A stretch of DNA of 64,000 nucleotides from Nocardiopsis ansamitocini (GCF_030268225.1 NZ_BSQG01000008.1:62001-126000), one strand, 5' to 3'. Numbered from the stretch's first letter, positions 53,219-64,000 are shown. Notes: generated from the letters alone by a model not told the origin. A program made the numbers and translations.

Positions 53219-55276
53219 TCACCAGTCGGTGACGCGGTCCAGCTCGGCGCCCAGCACGGGCGCCAGGGTACGCGAGAACGTCGCGGTGAAGTGCGCGTTG
53301 TCCCAGTAGACGAGGACGTTGCCGATCACCGTGGGGCAGCGGCCGGAGCGGCACAGCGAATCGGTGAGGTCGATGAGGGCGACGTTGCCGGGAACCCCGC
53401 TCAGTTCCTCCAAGGGGGACTGCTCGGCCATCGAGTTCGCGGCGTCCCCCACACATCCCGACGGGCCCTTCGCAGCCACGCACTCGGGCACGTTGACGTC
53501 CAGCCGCGGGGTGTCGCGTACCCCGATGACCGCGATGCCCAGTGCCTCCAGTTCCGCCCAGCGGTCAAGGTAGCCCTGGACGACCGTCTCCGACCCGAAG
53601 CCGGCGCCGGTGTCGAGACTGGTGGTCGTGGCGGTGGTGAACACCGCGTCCGGTCGCAGTTCGGCGAGGCGGTCCATGACCGAGGCGTTCCACTGCGCGC
53701 ACGAGGTGTACGCGGCCTTCTTGTAGGTCTGCGGGGCGTCGGTGAACAGGCACGCCCCCTTGACCAGGTTGACCACCTGCCAGTCGCGCTGCTCGGCGAC
53801 GGCCAGCAGGGCGGGGAACCAGTGGGCGGCGTGCGAGGCGCCCACCAGTGCCACGGTGCGCTCGGGGGTCGAGGAGCCGTAGACGCACTCCAGCACCGTG
53901 CTGTCGGCGATCCCCTGGTTGCAGCCGTCGGCATAGGTCTGCGCCACATCGGTCGCGGCGTCCGCCGGAGCAGGGTAGATCGGCAGGTCCGGCGCGCTTC
54001 CCATCGGGCCGGCCGCGGCCCCCGGGTAGTTGGCCGGGTCGGCGACCAGTGCCTCCTGGGCGCGATCCCGCGCGTCCAGGTGCGCCGTCCAGCCGCCCGC
54101 CGCGGTCAGCACGGGAAGGAGGAAACCGGCGGCCAGCAGCAGCGACCACGTCGGTGCGGGCCTGGTCAGGGTGAGCTCCCGTGCCCGGTCCTCCACCAGT
54201 CGCTTGGTGGCCACCGCCATCAACAGGGCCAGGACCAGGACGCACGTTCCACCGAGCAGGCTCGCCGAATTCCGGTCGGTCACCGCCAGGTAGCAGACCA
54301 GGACCGGCCAGTGCCACAGGTAGAAGGAGTAGGAGACGCCCGCGACGAAGTGCAGTGGGCGCAGCGAGAGCAGCCGGTCCGCGGAGAACCGGTACCCGGT
54401 CGTTCCCGCCGCGATCACCAGGACCGCCGCGCCGGTGGGCCACAGCGCCGCGTAGCCGGGGAAGACCGTGGACACCTCCACGAGTGCGCCGCAGGCCAGT
54501 AGGGCCACCAGCCCCGTCCAGCCCATGACCGCGCGCATCGCCGCCGGAAGCCTCAGGTGGGGAAGCACGACGGCCAGCAGGCCGCCAAGGGCCAACTCCC
54601 ACAACCGCGCACCGGTGTCGAAGTACGCCCAGGGCTGGTCGGTGGCGGTCATGCGGACCGAGTAGGCCAGTGACACGGCGAACACGCCGGAGACCGCGGC
54701 CAGCACCACCCGGCGCAGCGGCCATCCCAGCCGTACGGCCAGTATCGCGGCGCCTGCCACCAGCAGCGGCCACAGCAGGTAGAACTGCCCTTGTACGGCC
54801 AGTGACCAGAAGTGCTGGACCGGGCTTGCCTGCGCGTTCTGCGCGAGGTAGTCCACCGAGTTCAGCGCCAGGAGCCAGTTCTCGTAGTAGAGGGCGGCGG
54901 CCACGGTCTCCGCGAGGGCGGCGCGCCACCGGTCAGCGGGAAGGAAGACCAGGGTCGCGGCCAGCACACCCAGCAGCGTCACTCCGACGGCAGGGGAAAG
55001 CCTGCCCAAGAGCCGGGTCCAGAACGCGACCGTGTTCATCCGGCCGGTGCGCTCCACCGAGCGCACCAGGGAACCGGTGATCAAAAACCCGGTGATCAGC
55101 AGGAACACGTCCACGCCGCCCGAGACCCGGCCGAACCACACGTGGTAGACGGCCACCAGCAGCACGGCTACCGCGCGCAGTCCCTCGATCTCGGGTCGAC
55201 GGGCGTCGTCGACGGCTCTGCTCGGACGCTCCCCCGCGCCGGGGACGGGCGTGACGGCGGTGGGATTGCTGAGCAT
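53219..55276 (-). CDS. Acyltransferase-3 / SGNH fusion protein (OafA-like)
   Basis: A 685-residue protein. The N-terminal acyltransferase-3 domain has RPEIEGLRAVAVLLVAVYHV with its catalytic His, and about ten helices to residue 390. The C-terminal extracytoplasmic SGNH domain has LVGASHAAHWFPAL for the nucleophile block and DNAHFT for the last block. The nucleophile block reads GASH instead of GDSH; the Ser is kept. Such fusions O-acetylate cell-wall or exopolysaccharide sugars. The start is ATG 55276 with a weak ribosome binding site. Convergent with the kinase gene, 12 bp apart. Confidence 0.88.
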   Translation of the reverse strand: MLSNPTAVTPVPGAGERPSRAVDDARRPEIEGLRAVAVLLVAVYHVWFGRVSGGVDVFLLITGFLITGSLVRSVERTGRMNTVAFWTRLLGRLSPAVGVTLLGVLAATLVFLPADRWRAALAETVAAALYYENWLLALNSVDYLAQNAQASPVQHFWSLAVQGQFYLLWPLLVAGAAILAVRLGWPLRRVVLAAVSGVFAVSLAYSVRMTATDQPWAYFDTGARLWELALGGLLAVVLPHLRLPAAMRAVMGWTGLVALLACGALVEVSTVFPGYAALWPTGAAVLVIAAGTTGYRFSADRLLSLRPLHFVAGVSYSFYLWHWPVLVCYLAVTDRNSASLLGGTCVLVLALLMAVATKRLVEDRARELTLTRPAPTWSLLLAAGFLLPVLTAAGGWTAHLDARDRAQEALVADPANYPGAAAGPMGSAPDLPIYPAPADAATDVAQTYADGCNQGIADSTVLECVYGSSTPERTVALVGASHAAHWFPALLAVAEQRDWQVVNLVKGACLFTDAPQTYKKAAYTSCAQWNASVMDRLAELRPDAVFTTATTTSLDTGAGFGSETVVQGYLDRWAELEALGIAVIGVRDTPRLDVNVPECVAAKGPSGCVGDAANSMAEQSPLEELSGVPGNVALIDLTDSLCRSGRCPTVIGNVLVYWDNAHFTATFSRTLAPVLGAELDRVTDW

Positions 55277-55614
55277 GAGGATGTCGTCTCTGCGAAGAGC
55301 CAGGAAGAGGTAGCGGCCGGCTGGATGGGTCAGCGATATCGAGACATCGTCGGTTATCGCGGTTACGACGGGTTAATCCGTTGGCCAACCCAGGTTGAAC
55401 CGTGTGCCACGCCTAGGGGTGGGGGCCTGTTCGACGAAAACTCCATCGGTGCGGAAAATGCGGATTTCACCTCTTCGGACTTTCGGTTCGTTTTCATACA
55501 CAGCGTGGCGGTAGCGAAAAGTCACAACAGAGTGCCGCACTGTGCCCGTGCTCATCCGGCCTGCCCTGTCCGGATGGGGGATCGCAGGTTTTCGCCGGGT
55601 GCGCGCGGGTTACG
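55277..55614. other. Divergent intergenic region
   Basis: 338 bp between the acyltransferase gene and the next plus-strand gene. 55430-55530 is AT-rich and must hold the divergent promoters. A 60-codon minus-strand frame (55373-55555) is possible but has no supporting start site or similarity. Confidence 0.4.
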
Positions 55615-56907
55615 GTGAGTTTCGTGAACTTCATGCGTGGCCTTGAACTCGCCCCGGACCGGTTGCCCGCTGACGTGCGAAACCGGCTCGCCGAACTCGA
55701 CCGCCTCCGCCAGGTCTGGGCGGAACGACAGGTACTTCGTCCGGCCCGGAAATGGGCCGACGACCGCGTTCGACTGTTCCGTAGACACATCCTGGAGATG
55801 CGCGCGCTCTCCGGCCACGCCATGCCCGCTCCGCTCGCTGTCGAGGCGCTGACGGCCGAGGGGTGGGACGCGGCCGACCTCGACGCAGACCTGCGCGAGC
55901 AACTGCGCGGAGAGGAGAAGGCGCTCGTGGCGCTGGCGGCCGACTGCTTGGCCGGCCACCGGTTCACCCCCGAGTACCTGCAAGGGCTCGCCCGCGCCCT
56001 GGGCGGGGAGGACAACGTCCCGCCGGTGGAGATGCTGGGCGGCTGCCTGGCCGAGGCCGCCTCGGTGTGCACCCATCCCGTCGTCCGTGCCGCCGTGGTC
56101 TACCTGTGTTGCGCCGGCGCGCTGGCGCAGCAGGCATCCTCCGGCGCAATCGTTCCGGAGCAGGCCACTGCTGAGTTCGCGGCCCGTGGACAGGAGGGCC
56201 GTATCGCACTGCCGTGGGCGCTCGCCTCGATGGCGCTGATGCGGGCGAACCACCCGCCGCTGATCGCCGACCACCGAACGGCCGCGGCTTTTCGCGGTGC
56301 CCTGGTCGGTGCCGCCGACCAGGACCGGCTGGTCCGGTTGACCGGTCTGTTCGCCGACCTGGAGATCGCCGCGCTGCGCGGCGAGCTCAGTTGGGCCGCG
56401 GAGCGACCGGCTCCGGAGACAGGGGGAACGGCACTGGCCAGGGCGGTGTACCGGCGCCTCCTCACCCATCTGCGCCAGCGGGCCTCCTCGCTCTCCCTGG
56501 TGCTGCGCGAGCTCGATCCGGCGGCCCGGGTCGGGGTCGACTCCGGGGATCTCGGTGGTGACGAGCCCTACCGGGAACGCATGGACTCGGCGGCCGAACG
56601 TGCCTTGTTCGCGCGCGGCGGTTCCTCGTGGTGGGTCTGTCTCAACGCCGAGACCGAAGGGACGACCCTGCGGTTGCTGCTCACCGTCCAGGACGTCGGG
56701 GGGCCGGCCACAGGAGTACTCGCGGTCACCGCCGACGCCCGCCTCGAATCGCTGAACGAGTCACAGGACGTTCTCGACCTGGCCTCCACGGACTGCGTGA
56801 CACTGCTGTCCACCGACAGCGCCGACGAACGCTGGCCCGCGGTGGCCGACCTGACCGACGAGGTCGTCTCCCGCGCGGTCAGCCATCTGACCAGCGTCAT
56901 GGCCTGA
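55615..56907 (+). CDS. Protein of unknown function
   Basis: A 430-residue soluble protein I do not recognise. It is helical and Ala/Leu/Arg-rich, with a Leu/Arg-rich start ([19 protein letters not shown]), a central helical bundle with a Cys pair ([12 protein letters not shown]) and a C-terminal alpha/beta part ([18 protein letters not shown]) that may be a small domain of its own. The start could be GTG 55615 or GTG 55624. It is followed by a bidirectional terminator, so it seems to be transcribed alone. Confidence 0.65.
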   Translation: MSFVNFMRGLELAPDRLPADVRNRLAELDRLRQVWAERQVLRPARKWADDRVRLFRRHILEMRALSGHAMPAPLAVEALTAEGWDAADLDADLREQLRGEEKALVALAADCLAGHRFTPEYLQGLARALGGEDNVPPVEMLGGCLAEAASVCTHPVVRAAVVYLCCAGALAQQASSGAIVPEQATAEFAARGQEGRIALPWALASMALMRANHPPLIADHRTAAAFRGALVGAADQDRLVRLTGLFADLEIAALRGELSWAAERPAPETGGTALARAVYRRLLTHLRQRASSLSLVLRELDPAARVGVDSGDLGGDEPYRERMDSAAERALFARGGSSWWVCLNAETEGTTLRLLLTVQDVGGPATGVLAVTADARLESLNESQDVLDLASTDCVTLLSTDSADERWPAVADLTDEVVSRAVSHLTSVMA

Positions 56908-56918
56908 GAGTCCCCGTT

Positions 56919-56952
56919 CGGGCCCGGTGTGCCGTCAGGCACGCCGGGCCCG
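56919..56952. terminator. Bidirectional terminator
   Basis: 15-bp stem CGGGCCCGGTGTGCC / GGCACGCCGGGCCCG with one G-U pair and a GTCA loop, filling the 47-bp convergent gap between the unknown gene and the MerR gene. Confidence 0.88.
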
Positions 56953-56954
56953 GC

Positions 56955-57341
56955 TCAGGGCAGCGGGTGCGGTGGTGCGCTCTTGAGGAGACGCAGCGCC
57001 TTCTGCTGCTCGAAGTCGAGGGCCCGGGCAGGGGGTGGGGTCAGCCGGCCCAGCCGCTCGCCGTAGGCGCGCACCCGTACCCGGGTCGCGGGTTCGGCCA
57101 GCACGCGCAACGCGAAGGACAGCGCCGCCGGGGTGATGTCGTAGGAGCGTTCCAGCTCCAGGCCCGCGGCCACCGTCTGCACGTCGGCCTCCGTGAACCG
57201 GCGGTGCCGGTGGCCGCGTCCGGTCGGCTGTTCCTTGGTCACCGGGAGCAGGCCCAGCCCTTCCCGGTAGCGCAGCATACGGGGGGTCGTGTCGAGCCGA
57301 TCGGCAGCAGCCGAGATCGGAATATCGCGCTCCATGCCCAC
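56955..57341 (-). CDS. MerR-family transcriptional regulator
   Basis: A 128-residue regulator. [20 protein letters not shown] is the winged helix-turn-helix start and [18 protein letters not shown] the second helix; the rest is a dimerising helix and a short tail without metal-binding cysteines. GTG 57341 is used, with ATG 57335 equally possible; TTAGAT just upstream suggests a leaderless message. Divergent from ahcY with a 99-bp shared region, so it may regulate the methyl cycle genes. Confidence 0.8.
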   Translation of the reverse strand: MGMERDIPISAAADRLDTTPRMLRYREGLGLLPVTKEQPTGRGHRHRRFTEADVQTVAAGLELERSYDITPAALSFALRVLAEPATRVRVRAYGERLGRLTPPPARALDFEQQKALRLLKSAPPHPLP

Positions 57342-57440
57342 GAATCTAACAAACCATCGTCAACTTTGCGCGTTTGGTCGTGTCCGGTCGGGGCGCGCGC
57401 CTCTAGACTCGGGACGCACCCACAGGAGGAGTTAAGAAGC

Positions 57441-58877
<1,437 letters not shown>

Positions 58878-58885
58878 CCGACCCG

Positions 58886-60148
58886 ATGTCCCTTCCCCAG
58901 CACGACATCGCGGACCCCGGCCTCAGCGCGGCCGGGGCCCGCAGGGTGGAGTGGGCCGAGCGTTCCATGCCGGCACTGCGTCGAATCCGGGACGGATTCG
59001 CGCAGCGCCGGCCGCTGGAAGGCCTGCGGGTGGCCGCATGCATGCATGTCACCGCCGAGACCGCCAACCTCTTGCGTGCGTTGCGCGCGGGCGGGGCCGA
59101 GGTGGCGCTGGCCGCCTCCAACCCCCTGTCCACCCAGGACGACACCGCCGCCGCGCTCGTCATGGAGTACGGGGTCGGTGTGCACGCCCGTTCCGGGATG
59201 GACACCGCCACCTACGACCGCAACCTCGCCACGGTGCTGGAGTACCGTCCGCACCTGCTCCTGGACGACGGCTGCGACCTCGTCAACCTGGCACACCTGC
59301 ACCGTCCGGACCTGCTCGCCGAGACCCTGGGCGGGTGCGAACAGACCACCACCGGCGTGATCCGGTTGCGCCAGATGAGCGCCGAGGGAGTACTCAAGAT
59401 CCCGATGGTCGCCGTCAACGACACCGCCACCAAACGGATGTTCGACAACCGCTACGGCACCGGCCAGTCCACGATCGACGGCATCATGCGCGCCACCAAC
59501 GCGTTGCTGGCCGGACGGACCCTGGTCGTGGCCGGTTTCGGTTACTGCGGACGCGGCCTGGCCGAACGTGCCCGCGGGATGGGTGCGCGCGTCGTCGTCA
59601 CCGAGGTCGACCCGGTCAAGGCGCTGGACGCCGCCATGCAGGGCTATCCGGTCCTGCCCATGGCGGAGGCCGCGACGATCGGCGACGTGTTCGTCACCGT
59701 GACCGGCAACCGCGACGTCATCCGCGCAGAGCACCTGGCCGTGCTCAAGGACGGGGCGATCCTGGCCAACTCCGGTCACTTCGACGTCGAGATCGACCTC
59801 GTCGCCCTGGAAGCACTGGCCGTCGAGGTCCGACGCGAGGTCCGGCCCCAGGCCGACGAGTACGTCCTCGCCGACGGACGTCGCCTGATCCTGCTGGCGG
59901 AAGGCCGCCTCGTGAACCTCGGCGCGGCCGAGGGACATCCGGCCGCCGTGATGGACATGTCCTTCGCCGTCCAGGCCCTCACCGTGGCGTGGCTCGCCGA
60001 GCACCACGCCGACCTCGCCCCGGGGGTCGTGGAGGTCCCCGCCGCGATCGACACCGAGGTCGCGCGGCTGGAGCTCGCGGCGCTGGGCATCCGGATCGAC
60101 GCGATGACCCCCGAGCAGGAGGACTACCTCAGGTCCTGGCGCGTCTGA
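58886..60148 (+). CDS. Adenosylhomocysteinase-like protein (short, archaeal type)
   Basis: A 420-residue homologue, about 58 residues shorter. It keeps ASNPLSTQDDTAAAL, GCEQTTTGVIRL, VNDTATKRMFDNRYGTGQS and the NAD site GFGYCGRGLAE, but lacks the bacterial insertion and the C-terminal KPDHYRY; it ends EQEDYLRSW as archaeal and Thermotoga enzymes do. Some enzymes of that lineage act on S-inosylhomocysteine. It starts eight bp after ahcY with no clear Shine-Dalgarno, so reinitiation from ahcY is likely. Substrate specificity cannot be judged from sequence. Confidence 0.88.
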   Translation: MSLPQHDIADPGLSAAGARRVEWAERSMPALRRIRDGFAQRRPLEGLRVAACMHVTAETANLLRALRAGGAEVALAASNPLSTQDDTAAALVMEYGVGVHARSGMDTATYDRNLATVLEYRPHLLLDDGCDLVNLAHLHRPDLLAETLGGCEQTTTGVIRLRQMSAEGVLKIPMVAVNDTATKRMFDNRYGTGQSTIDGIMRATNALLAGRTLVVAGFGYCGRGLAERARGMGARVVVTEVDPVKALDAAMQGYPVLPMAEAATIGDVFVTVTGNRDVIRAEHLAVLKDGAILANSGHFDVEIDLVALEALAVEVRREVRPQADEYVLADGRRLILLAEGRLVNLGAAEGHPAAVMDMSFAVQALTVAWLAEHHADLAPGVVEVPAAIDTEVARLELAALGIRIDAMTPEQEDYLRSWRV

Positions 60149-60208
60149 GCCGACACCGCACGCCGGTCGCGGCCTCGTCCCGCTCACACCGTGCCCGTGC
60201 GCGAGGCG

Positions 60209-60997
60209 TTACGACCACTGGGAGGAACCGTGCTGTCGGCGGGCCTCCTCGCGGCGGCGGCGTTCGGCGAGGACCGCGGACAGGAACTCCGGAGGGCTCG
60301 CCCACTGGGGCGGCGGGGGAGCCACGTACCTGGCGACGGTGTTGGCGACCTGGACCCCCATCTCGTAGCGGGTGGCCTCGGTGAGCTCGTCGTAGCGCAG
60401 CACGTACTGGTGCGCCATCGACGCGGTCTCGGCCGGCAGTCCGGACAGTTCCGCGTGCTGGGCCCACTCGGCCATCCTCGGGGGCATCTCGATCGCTGTG
60501 CTCGGGCGGCGCCCCGCCCGTTCCTGGACCACCATGGTCCCGGCCAGGAAGTCCCCGACCCGGCGGCCGTCCCGGTTCAGCATCGACACCACCACCGCCA
60601 CCACGCCGAAGGTCATCCACAGTTCGACGAACCCGGTCAGCCCGCGGGTCAGGGCCTGGCGGAACCGCACCGGTCCGCCGTCCTCGCTGACGACCCGCAG
60701 GCCCAGCGCGTACTTGCCCAGGGACCGGCCGCGGCTCAGCGTCTCGAAGGCCACCGGGTAGACGACGATCACCAGCACCATCGTCGCCACCGCCAGTGCC
60801 GCGGCCATGGCCGTGTCGATGGCGCCCTCGACCAGCGCCAGGAGCAGGGTCGCGCCGATCAGGACGCTCACCTGGAGGGCGACGTCGATACACAGTGCCA
60901 CCATCCGGCTGGCGAACCCAGCGGGATTGAGGTCGAGGACGACCGCGTCCCCGGTCACCAACCGGGTCTGCTCGAACTGGCCGCCCTGGTTCGCCAC
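60209..60997 (-). CDS. RDD-family membrane protein
   Basis: A 262-residue protein. The RDD domain (about 15-155) has FASRMVALCIDVALQVS with the Arg-Asp pair, GRSLGKYALGLRVV and RRVGDFLAGTMVV with the last Asp; three helices are expected. The C-terminal 100 residues are soluble and end in a charged Arg/Glu stretch. GTG 60997 is preferred because GGGAG lies six bases upstream; GTG 61021 adds eight residues. Divergent from the SpoIIM gene. Possibly an ion-linked transporter. Confidence 0.85.
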   Translation of the reverse strand: MANQGGQFEQTRLVTGDAVVLDLNPAGFASRMVALCIDVALQVSVLIGATLLLALVEGAIDTAMAAALAVATMVLVIVVYPVAFETLSRGRSLGKYALGLRVVSEDGGPVRFRQALTRGLTGFVELWMTFGVVAVVVSMLNRDGRRVGDFLAGTMVVQERAGRRPSTAIEMPPRMAEWAQHAELSGLPAETASMAHQYVLRYDELTEATRYEMGVQVANTVARYVAPPPPQWASPPEFLSAVLAERRRREEARRQHGSSQWS

Positions 60998-61128
60998 CGT
61001 CGTCTCCCATCGCTCGCACACCGCACCGACACACCAAGTCTGTCAGGTGCTCTGATGGCCCGACGCCCGGTACGGTTCCCCGGGTTCCGCCCTGCCTTTC
61101 GCCCTCGGGGGGTCAGTAGAGTCAAAGC

Positions 61129-62124
61129 GTGGACCTCGATCTCTTCATCGCCGAACACCGTCCCGACTGGAACCGGTTGGAAACGCTGGTGCGCCGGCAC
61201 CGCAAGCTCGACGGGCCAGAGGTGGACGAACTCGTCGAGCTGTACCAGCGGGCAGCCACCCACCTGTCGGTGCTGCGCTCCTCGGGCCAGGACCCGGCCC
61301 TGACCGGCTGGTTGTCGGGGCTGGTGGCGCGGGCCCGTTCCGTCGTGACCGGCGCGCAGTCGGGGGGCTGGCGCGACTTCGGGAGGTTCTTCACCCGCAG
61401 TTTCCCCGCCGCGCTGTACCGGCTCCGCTGGTGGTGGATGCTCACCGCGCTGGCCTGCACGGCCGTCGCCTTCGGGGTCGGCTGGTGGGTCGCGGCCAAC
61501 CCGGAGGTCCAGGCCGCGATGGGCACGCCCGAAACCATCCGGTCCTACGTCGAGAACGACTTCGCGAACTACTACGTCGAGAACCCGGGAGCGTCCTTCG
61601 CCGCCCAGGTCTGGACCAACAACGCCTGGGTGGCCGCCCAGGCCATCGTGTTCGGCGCGTTCCTGTGCCTGCCGGCCGTCTACGTGCTCGCCACCAACTC
61701 CATCGGGCTGGGCCAGGCCGGCGGGTTGATGGCAGCCAACGGCAAGGCCGACGTCTTCTTCGGCCTGATCCTGCCGCACGGTCTCCTGGAGCTGACCGCG
61801 GTCTTCGTCGCCGGCGGAGTGGGGATCAAGCTCGGCTGGACCTTCATCGCGCCGGGCCACCGCACCCGGATCAGGGCCATGGGCGAGGAAGCCCGTTCAG
61901 CGATGGGCGTCGTCCTGGGGCTGGTCGTGGTCCTGTTCGTCTCCGGGCTCATCGAGGGGTTCGTCACCGGCTGGGTGCACACCACCTGGCTGCGCATCGG
62001 TATCGGGGTGGTGGCGGAGGTGCTGTTCTTCCTCTACGTGTTCACCCTGGGGCGCCGCGCCGTCCAGCAGGGGGAGACGGGCGACATCCGCGACTCCCCG
62101 CAGACGGTCGCGGTCTCCGGCTGA
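61129..62124 (+). CDS. Stage II sporulation protein M family membrane protein
   Basis: A 331-residue protein of the SpoIIM/DUF95 family. The N-terminal 90 residues are soluble and helical; five or six helices follow, with IVFGAFLCLPAVYVLATNS and ILPHGLLELTAVFVAGG as family signatures. TAGAGT at 61117-61122 lies six bases before GTG 61129, indicating a leaderless transcript. In actinomycetes this gene accompanies RDD, DUF58 and MoxR genes, as here; the role of the group is not established. Confidence 0.85.
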   Translation: MDLDLFIAEHRPDWNRLETLVRRHRKLDGPEVDELVELYQRAATHLSVLRSSGQDPALTGWLSGLVARARSVVTGAQSGGWRDFGRFFTRSFPAALYRLRWWWMLTALACTAVAFGVGWWVAANPEVQAAMGTPETIRSYVENDFANYYVENPGASFAAQVWTNNAWVAAQAIVFGAFLCLPAVYVLATNSIGLGQAGGLMAANGKADVFFGLILPHGLLELTAVFVAGGVGIKLGWTFIAPGHRTRIRAMGEEARSAMGVVLGLVVVLFVSGLIEGFVTGWVHTTWLRIGIGVVAEVLFFLYVFTLGRRAVQQGETGDIRDSPQTVAVSG

Positions 62125-62160
62125 CGCCGTGCCGCTTTCCCTCCCCGAGTACGAAGAGCG

Positions 62161-63462
62161 CTACAGCCGTCCCTGCGCCTTCAGCGAGATGTAGGCGTCG
62201 GCCAGTGCCGGCGCGATCTCCTCGGGGCCGGCGTCCACGACCTCGACGCCGTGGCGGCGCAGCTCCGCGGTGATGCGGCGGCGCTCGGCCAGGGTCTTCT
62301 GGGCGGCCGCCGCACCGTAGACCGACTGTGCGTCCCCGCGCTGTGCCGCCATCTCGGCCACCTTGGGGTCGCCGACCGCGGCCACCAGCACCATGTGCCG
62401 AGCGGTGAGCGCGGACAGTCGTGGCAGCAGCCCCTCCTCCATCGCGGCGGCGTTGAGGTCGGTGAGCAGCACCACCAGTTGCCGGGTCCGGCTCTGGCGC
62501 CCCAGGATCGTGGCCACCAGCCCGGCGGAGTCGGATTCCACCAGTTCCGGCTCCAATGGTGTCATCGCCCGCACGATCGCCTGGAGCGTGCTGCCCCGCC
62601 CCTGGGAGCGCACCTGCGCGCGGACGCGGCGGTCGTAGGCCAGCAGTTCCACCCGGTCGCCGGCCTTGCCGGCCAGCGCGGTCAGCAGCAGGCCGGCGTC
62701 CATCGCATGGTCCAGTCGAGGAGTGTCGCCCACGCGCCCGGCCGATGTCCGGCCGGTGTCCAGGACCACGAGCAGCCGCCGGTCCCGCTCGGGCCGCCAG
62801 GTGCGTACCACGACGGTTTCGCGGCGCGCGGTCGCGCGCCAGTCGATGGAGCGCACGTCGTCACCAGGGACGTATTCGCGCAGCGAGTCGAACTCGCTGC
62901 CCTGTCCGCGGATCATCGCGCGGTGTTGGCCGTCCAGCTCGCGCAGCTTGGACAGCTTGCCCGGGAGGTGGCGCCGGCTGTGGAACGGCGGCAGCGCCCG
63001 CACACTCCACGGCACGGCGTGCGTGGACTGGCGTGCGGCCAGCCCCAAGGGGCCGTAACTGCGCACGGTGACGTGTGCGCGATGCTGGTCGCCCCTGCGG
63101 ACGGGGGTCAGCGTGGTCTCCACCCGGCGACGTTCGCCCGCCGGAACCACGAGGTCGTGGACGCGGGGGCCGGCCACGGCGCTGGGCGCCCACGCGTCGC
63201 GCACGGTCGCCCGGAGCGTGCGCTTGTCCGGGTTGGCCACGATCAGGAAGACCGCCGCGTCCTCGCCCAGCCGGACCGACGTCGCGCCCCCGGCTTCCAG
63301 CCGCACCCGCCGGGAGTTCGCGGCAAGGGCGAGGTCGGTCAGCAGCAGTGCCGCGAGCGCGCCGAGCACCGCCCACAGCACCCACGTGCCCGCGGGTGCG
63401 GCGAGGAACACCAGCAGCACCCCGACGAACGCCAGGAACACCGCGCGGCCAGTGATCGCCAT
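62161..63462 (-). CDS. DUF58 domain-containing protein
   Basis: A 433-residue protein with two N-terminal helices (residues 7-45), a beta-rich part and the DUF58 core SEFDSLREYVPGDDVRSIDW followed by ARRETVVVRTW. The C-terminal half is a von Willebrand-like fold with VVLDTGRTS in place of a full MIDAS DxSxS. DUF58 proteins work with MoxR ATPases, whose gene lies directly upstream on the same strand. Suggested role: partner of a MoxR chaperone at the membrane. Confidence 0.88.
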   Translation of the reverse strand: MAITGRAVFLAFVGVLLVFLAAPAGTWVLWAVLGALAALLLTDLALAANSRRVRLEAGGATSVRLGEDAAVFLIVANPDKRTLRATVRDAWAPSAVAGPRVHDLVVPAGERRRVETTLTPVRRGDQHRAHVTVRSYGPLGLAARQSTHAVPWSVRALPPFHSRRHLPGKLSKLRELDGQHRAMIRGQGSEFDSLREYVPGDDVRSIDWRATARRETVVVRTWRPERDRRLLVVLDTGRTSAGRVGDTPRLDHAMDAGLLLTALAGKAGDRVELLAYDRRVRAQVRSQGRGSTLQAIVRAMTPLEPELVESDSAGLVATILGRQSRTRQLVVLLTDLNAAAMEEGLLPRLSALTARHMVLVAAVGDPKVAEMAAQRGDAQSVYGAAAAQKTLAERRRITAELRRHGVEVVDAGPEEIAPALADAYISLKAQGRL

Positions 63463-63567
63463 GGGTCAGATCCGCCTTTGCTTGCTGGGGGCCGCTGATC
63501 GTGTCGTGCCCACTGTCCCGACCGCGGTCGGACCGCGCGAGGCGGAGCCGACCGCGAGGACACGGGG

Positions 63568-64000
63568 TCAGCGGGGAACGGGAACGGAGGAGAGCACGCT
63601 GTCGAGGACGCCGTCGGTGGTCGCCCCCTCCAGTTCGGCCTCGGGGCGCACCGCGATCCGGTGGCGCAGTGTGGCCTTGGACAGGGCTTTGACGTCGTCG
63701 GGGGTGACGTAGTCGCGACCGGACAGCCACGCCCAAGCCCGGGCGGTGCGCAGCAGCGCGGTGGCGCCGCGCGGCGACGCGCCCAGTTGCAGCGACGGGG
63801 AGGAACGGGTGGCCCGGCACAGGTCCACGATGTAGGCCAGGACCTCAGGGGCCACCCGCACGGAGCTCACCGCTGCCCGGGCGGCCACCAGCTCCGCCGC
63901 TCCGGCGACCGCCTGTACCCCGGCCGCCTCCAGGTCCGAAGGATCGAACCCGGCGGCGTGCCGGTCCAGCATCTCGACCTCCGCGTCGCGCGGCGGCAGC
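63568..64000 (-). CDS. MoxR-type AAA+ ATPase, C-terminal part (partial)
   Basis: The reading frame on the minus strand runs out of the right edge; 144 residues are seen. LPPRDAEVEMLDRHAAGFDP and LQLGASPRGATALLRTARAW with YVTPDDVKAL are the lid and sensor-2 region of MoxR ATPases. The Walker motifs lie beyond the window. It precedes the DUF58 gene by 105 bp. Confidence 0.88.
   Translation of the reverse strand, partial: LPPRDAEVEMLDRHAAGFDPSDLEAAGVQAVAGAAELVAARAAVSSVRVAPEVLAYIVDLCRATRSSPSLQLGASPRGATALLRTARAWAWLSGRDYVTPDDVKALSKATLRHRIAVRPEAELEGATTDGVLDSVLSSVPVPR

Noticed and set aside
55373-55555. 60-codon minus-strand frame in the divergent gap
   Set aside because: No ribosome binding site or similarity, and it covers the region needed for two promoters.
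57360-57440. SAH riboswitch before ahcY
   Set aside because: The leader is short and no matching paired elements could be drawn.

Overview
The window is about 64 kb of very GC-rich (roughly 70%) DNA with dense, short-spaced genes, frequent GTG starts and 4-bp stop/start overlaps. WhiB, F420 biosynthesis genes, an IdeR/DmdR-type iron box, LCP and SpoIIM proteins and the order fbiB-fbiA-whiB-glycosyltransferase-DUF5719-zincin-DUF3499-manB-Trm112-SIS place it in a sporulating or mycelial actinomycete chromosome. A Nocardiopsaceae-like host is my best guess, but it cannot be proved from the sequence alone. No rRNA, tRNA, CRISPR array or intact insertion sequence was seen.

Bases 1-23,100 form a cell-surface glycopolymer region. 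It opens with a tightly coupled cassette of a sugar/choline-type nucleotidyltransferase, a glycerol-1-phosphate-dehydrogenase-like enzyme and a CDP-alcohol phosphatidyltransferase, followed by a GT2. Next come GT4 enzymes, a UDP-ManNAc dehydrogenase and a UDP-GlcNAc 2-epimerase (together predicting UDP-ManNAcA), a coiled-coil protein and a protein with two fused GT domains. An LCP wall-polymer ligase, a TIGR03089 protein, a membrane GT-C/DPM1-like/GT4 operon, a flippase-like membrane protein and a methyltransferase complete the region. Two decayed genes lie inside it: an internally deleted nitroreductase (3867-4197) and an IS5-type transposase remnant (about 14461-14697).

Bases 23,100-42,300 are mixed. 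They hold an OmpA-type lipoprotein, a DUF3558-like lipoprotein, an arylamine N-acetyltransferase, fbiC, a secreted GH18 chitinase and a four-gene siderophore uptake operon with an iron box and an AraC regulator. A CPA1 Na+/H+ antiporter, fbiB-fbiA and a membrane protein with a Q/P/G/Y-rich tail carrying an exact 210-bp duplication follow.

Bases 42,500-53,200 are the conserved actinobacterial whiB-manB block: WhiB, a giant membrane GT2, DUF5719, a zincin-fold protein without its zinc motif, DUF3499, phosphomannomutase, Trm112-like, SIS isomerase and a Ser/Thr kinase. Bases 53,200-64,000 hold an acyltransferase-SGNH protein, an unrecognised protein, a MerR regulator, two adjacent but different adenosylhomocysteinases, and an RDD / SpoIIM / DUF58 / MoxR group cut by the window end.

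The most interesting points are the polyol-phosphate cassette with a His in place of the last Asp of the CDP-alcohol transferase motif, the tandem bacterial-type and archaeal-type AHCY genes, the operator-like structure upstream of whiB, and the two internally deleted pseudogenes.
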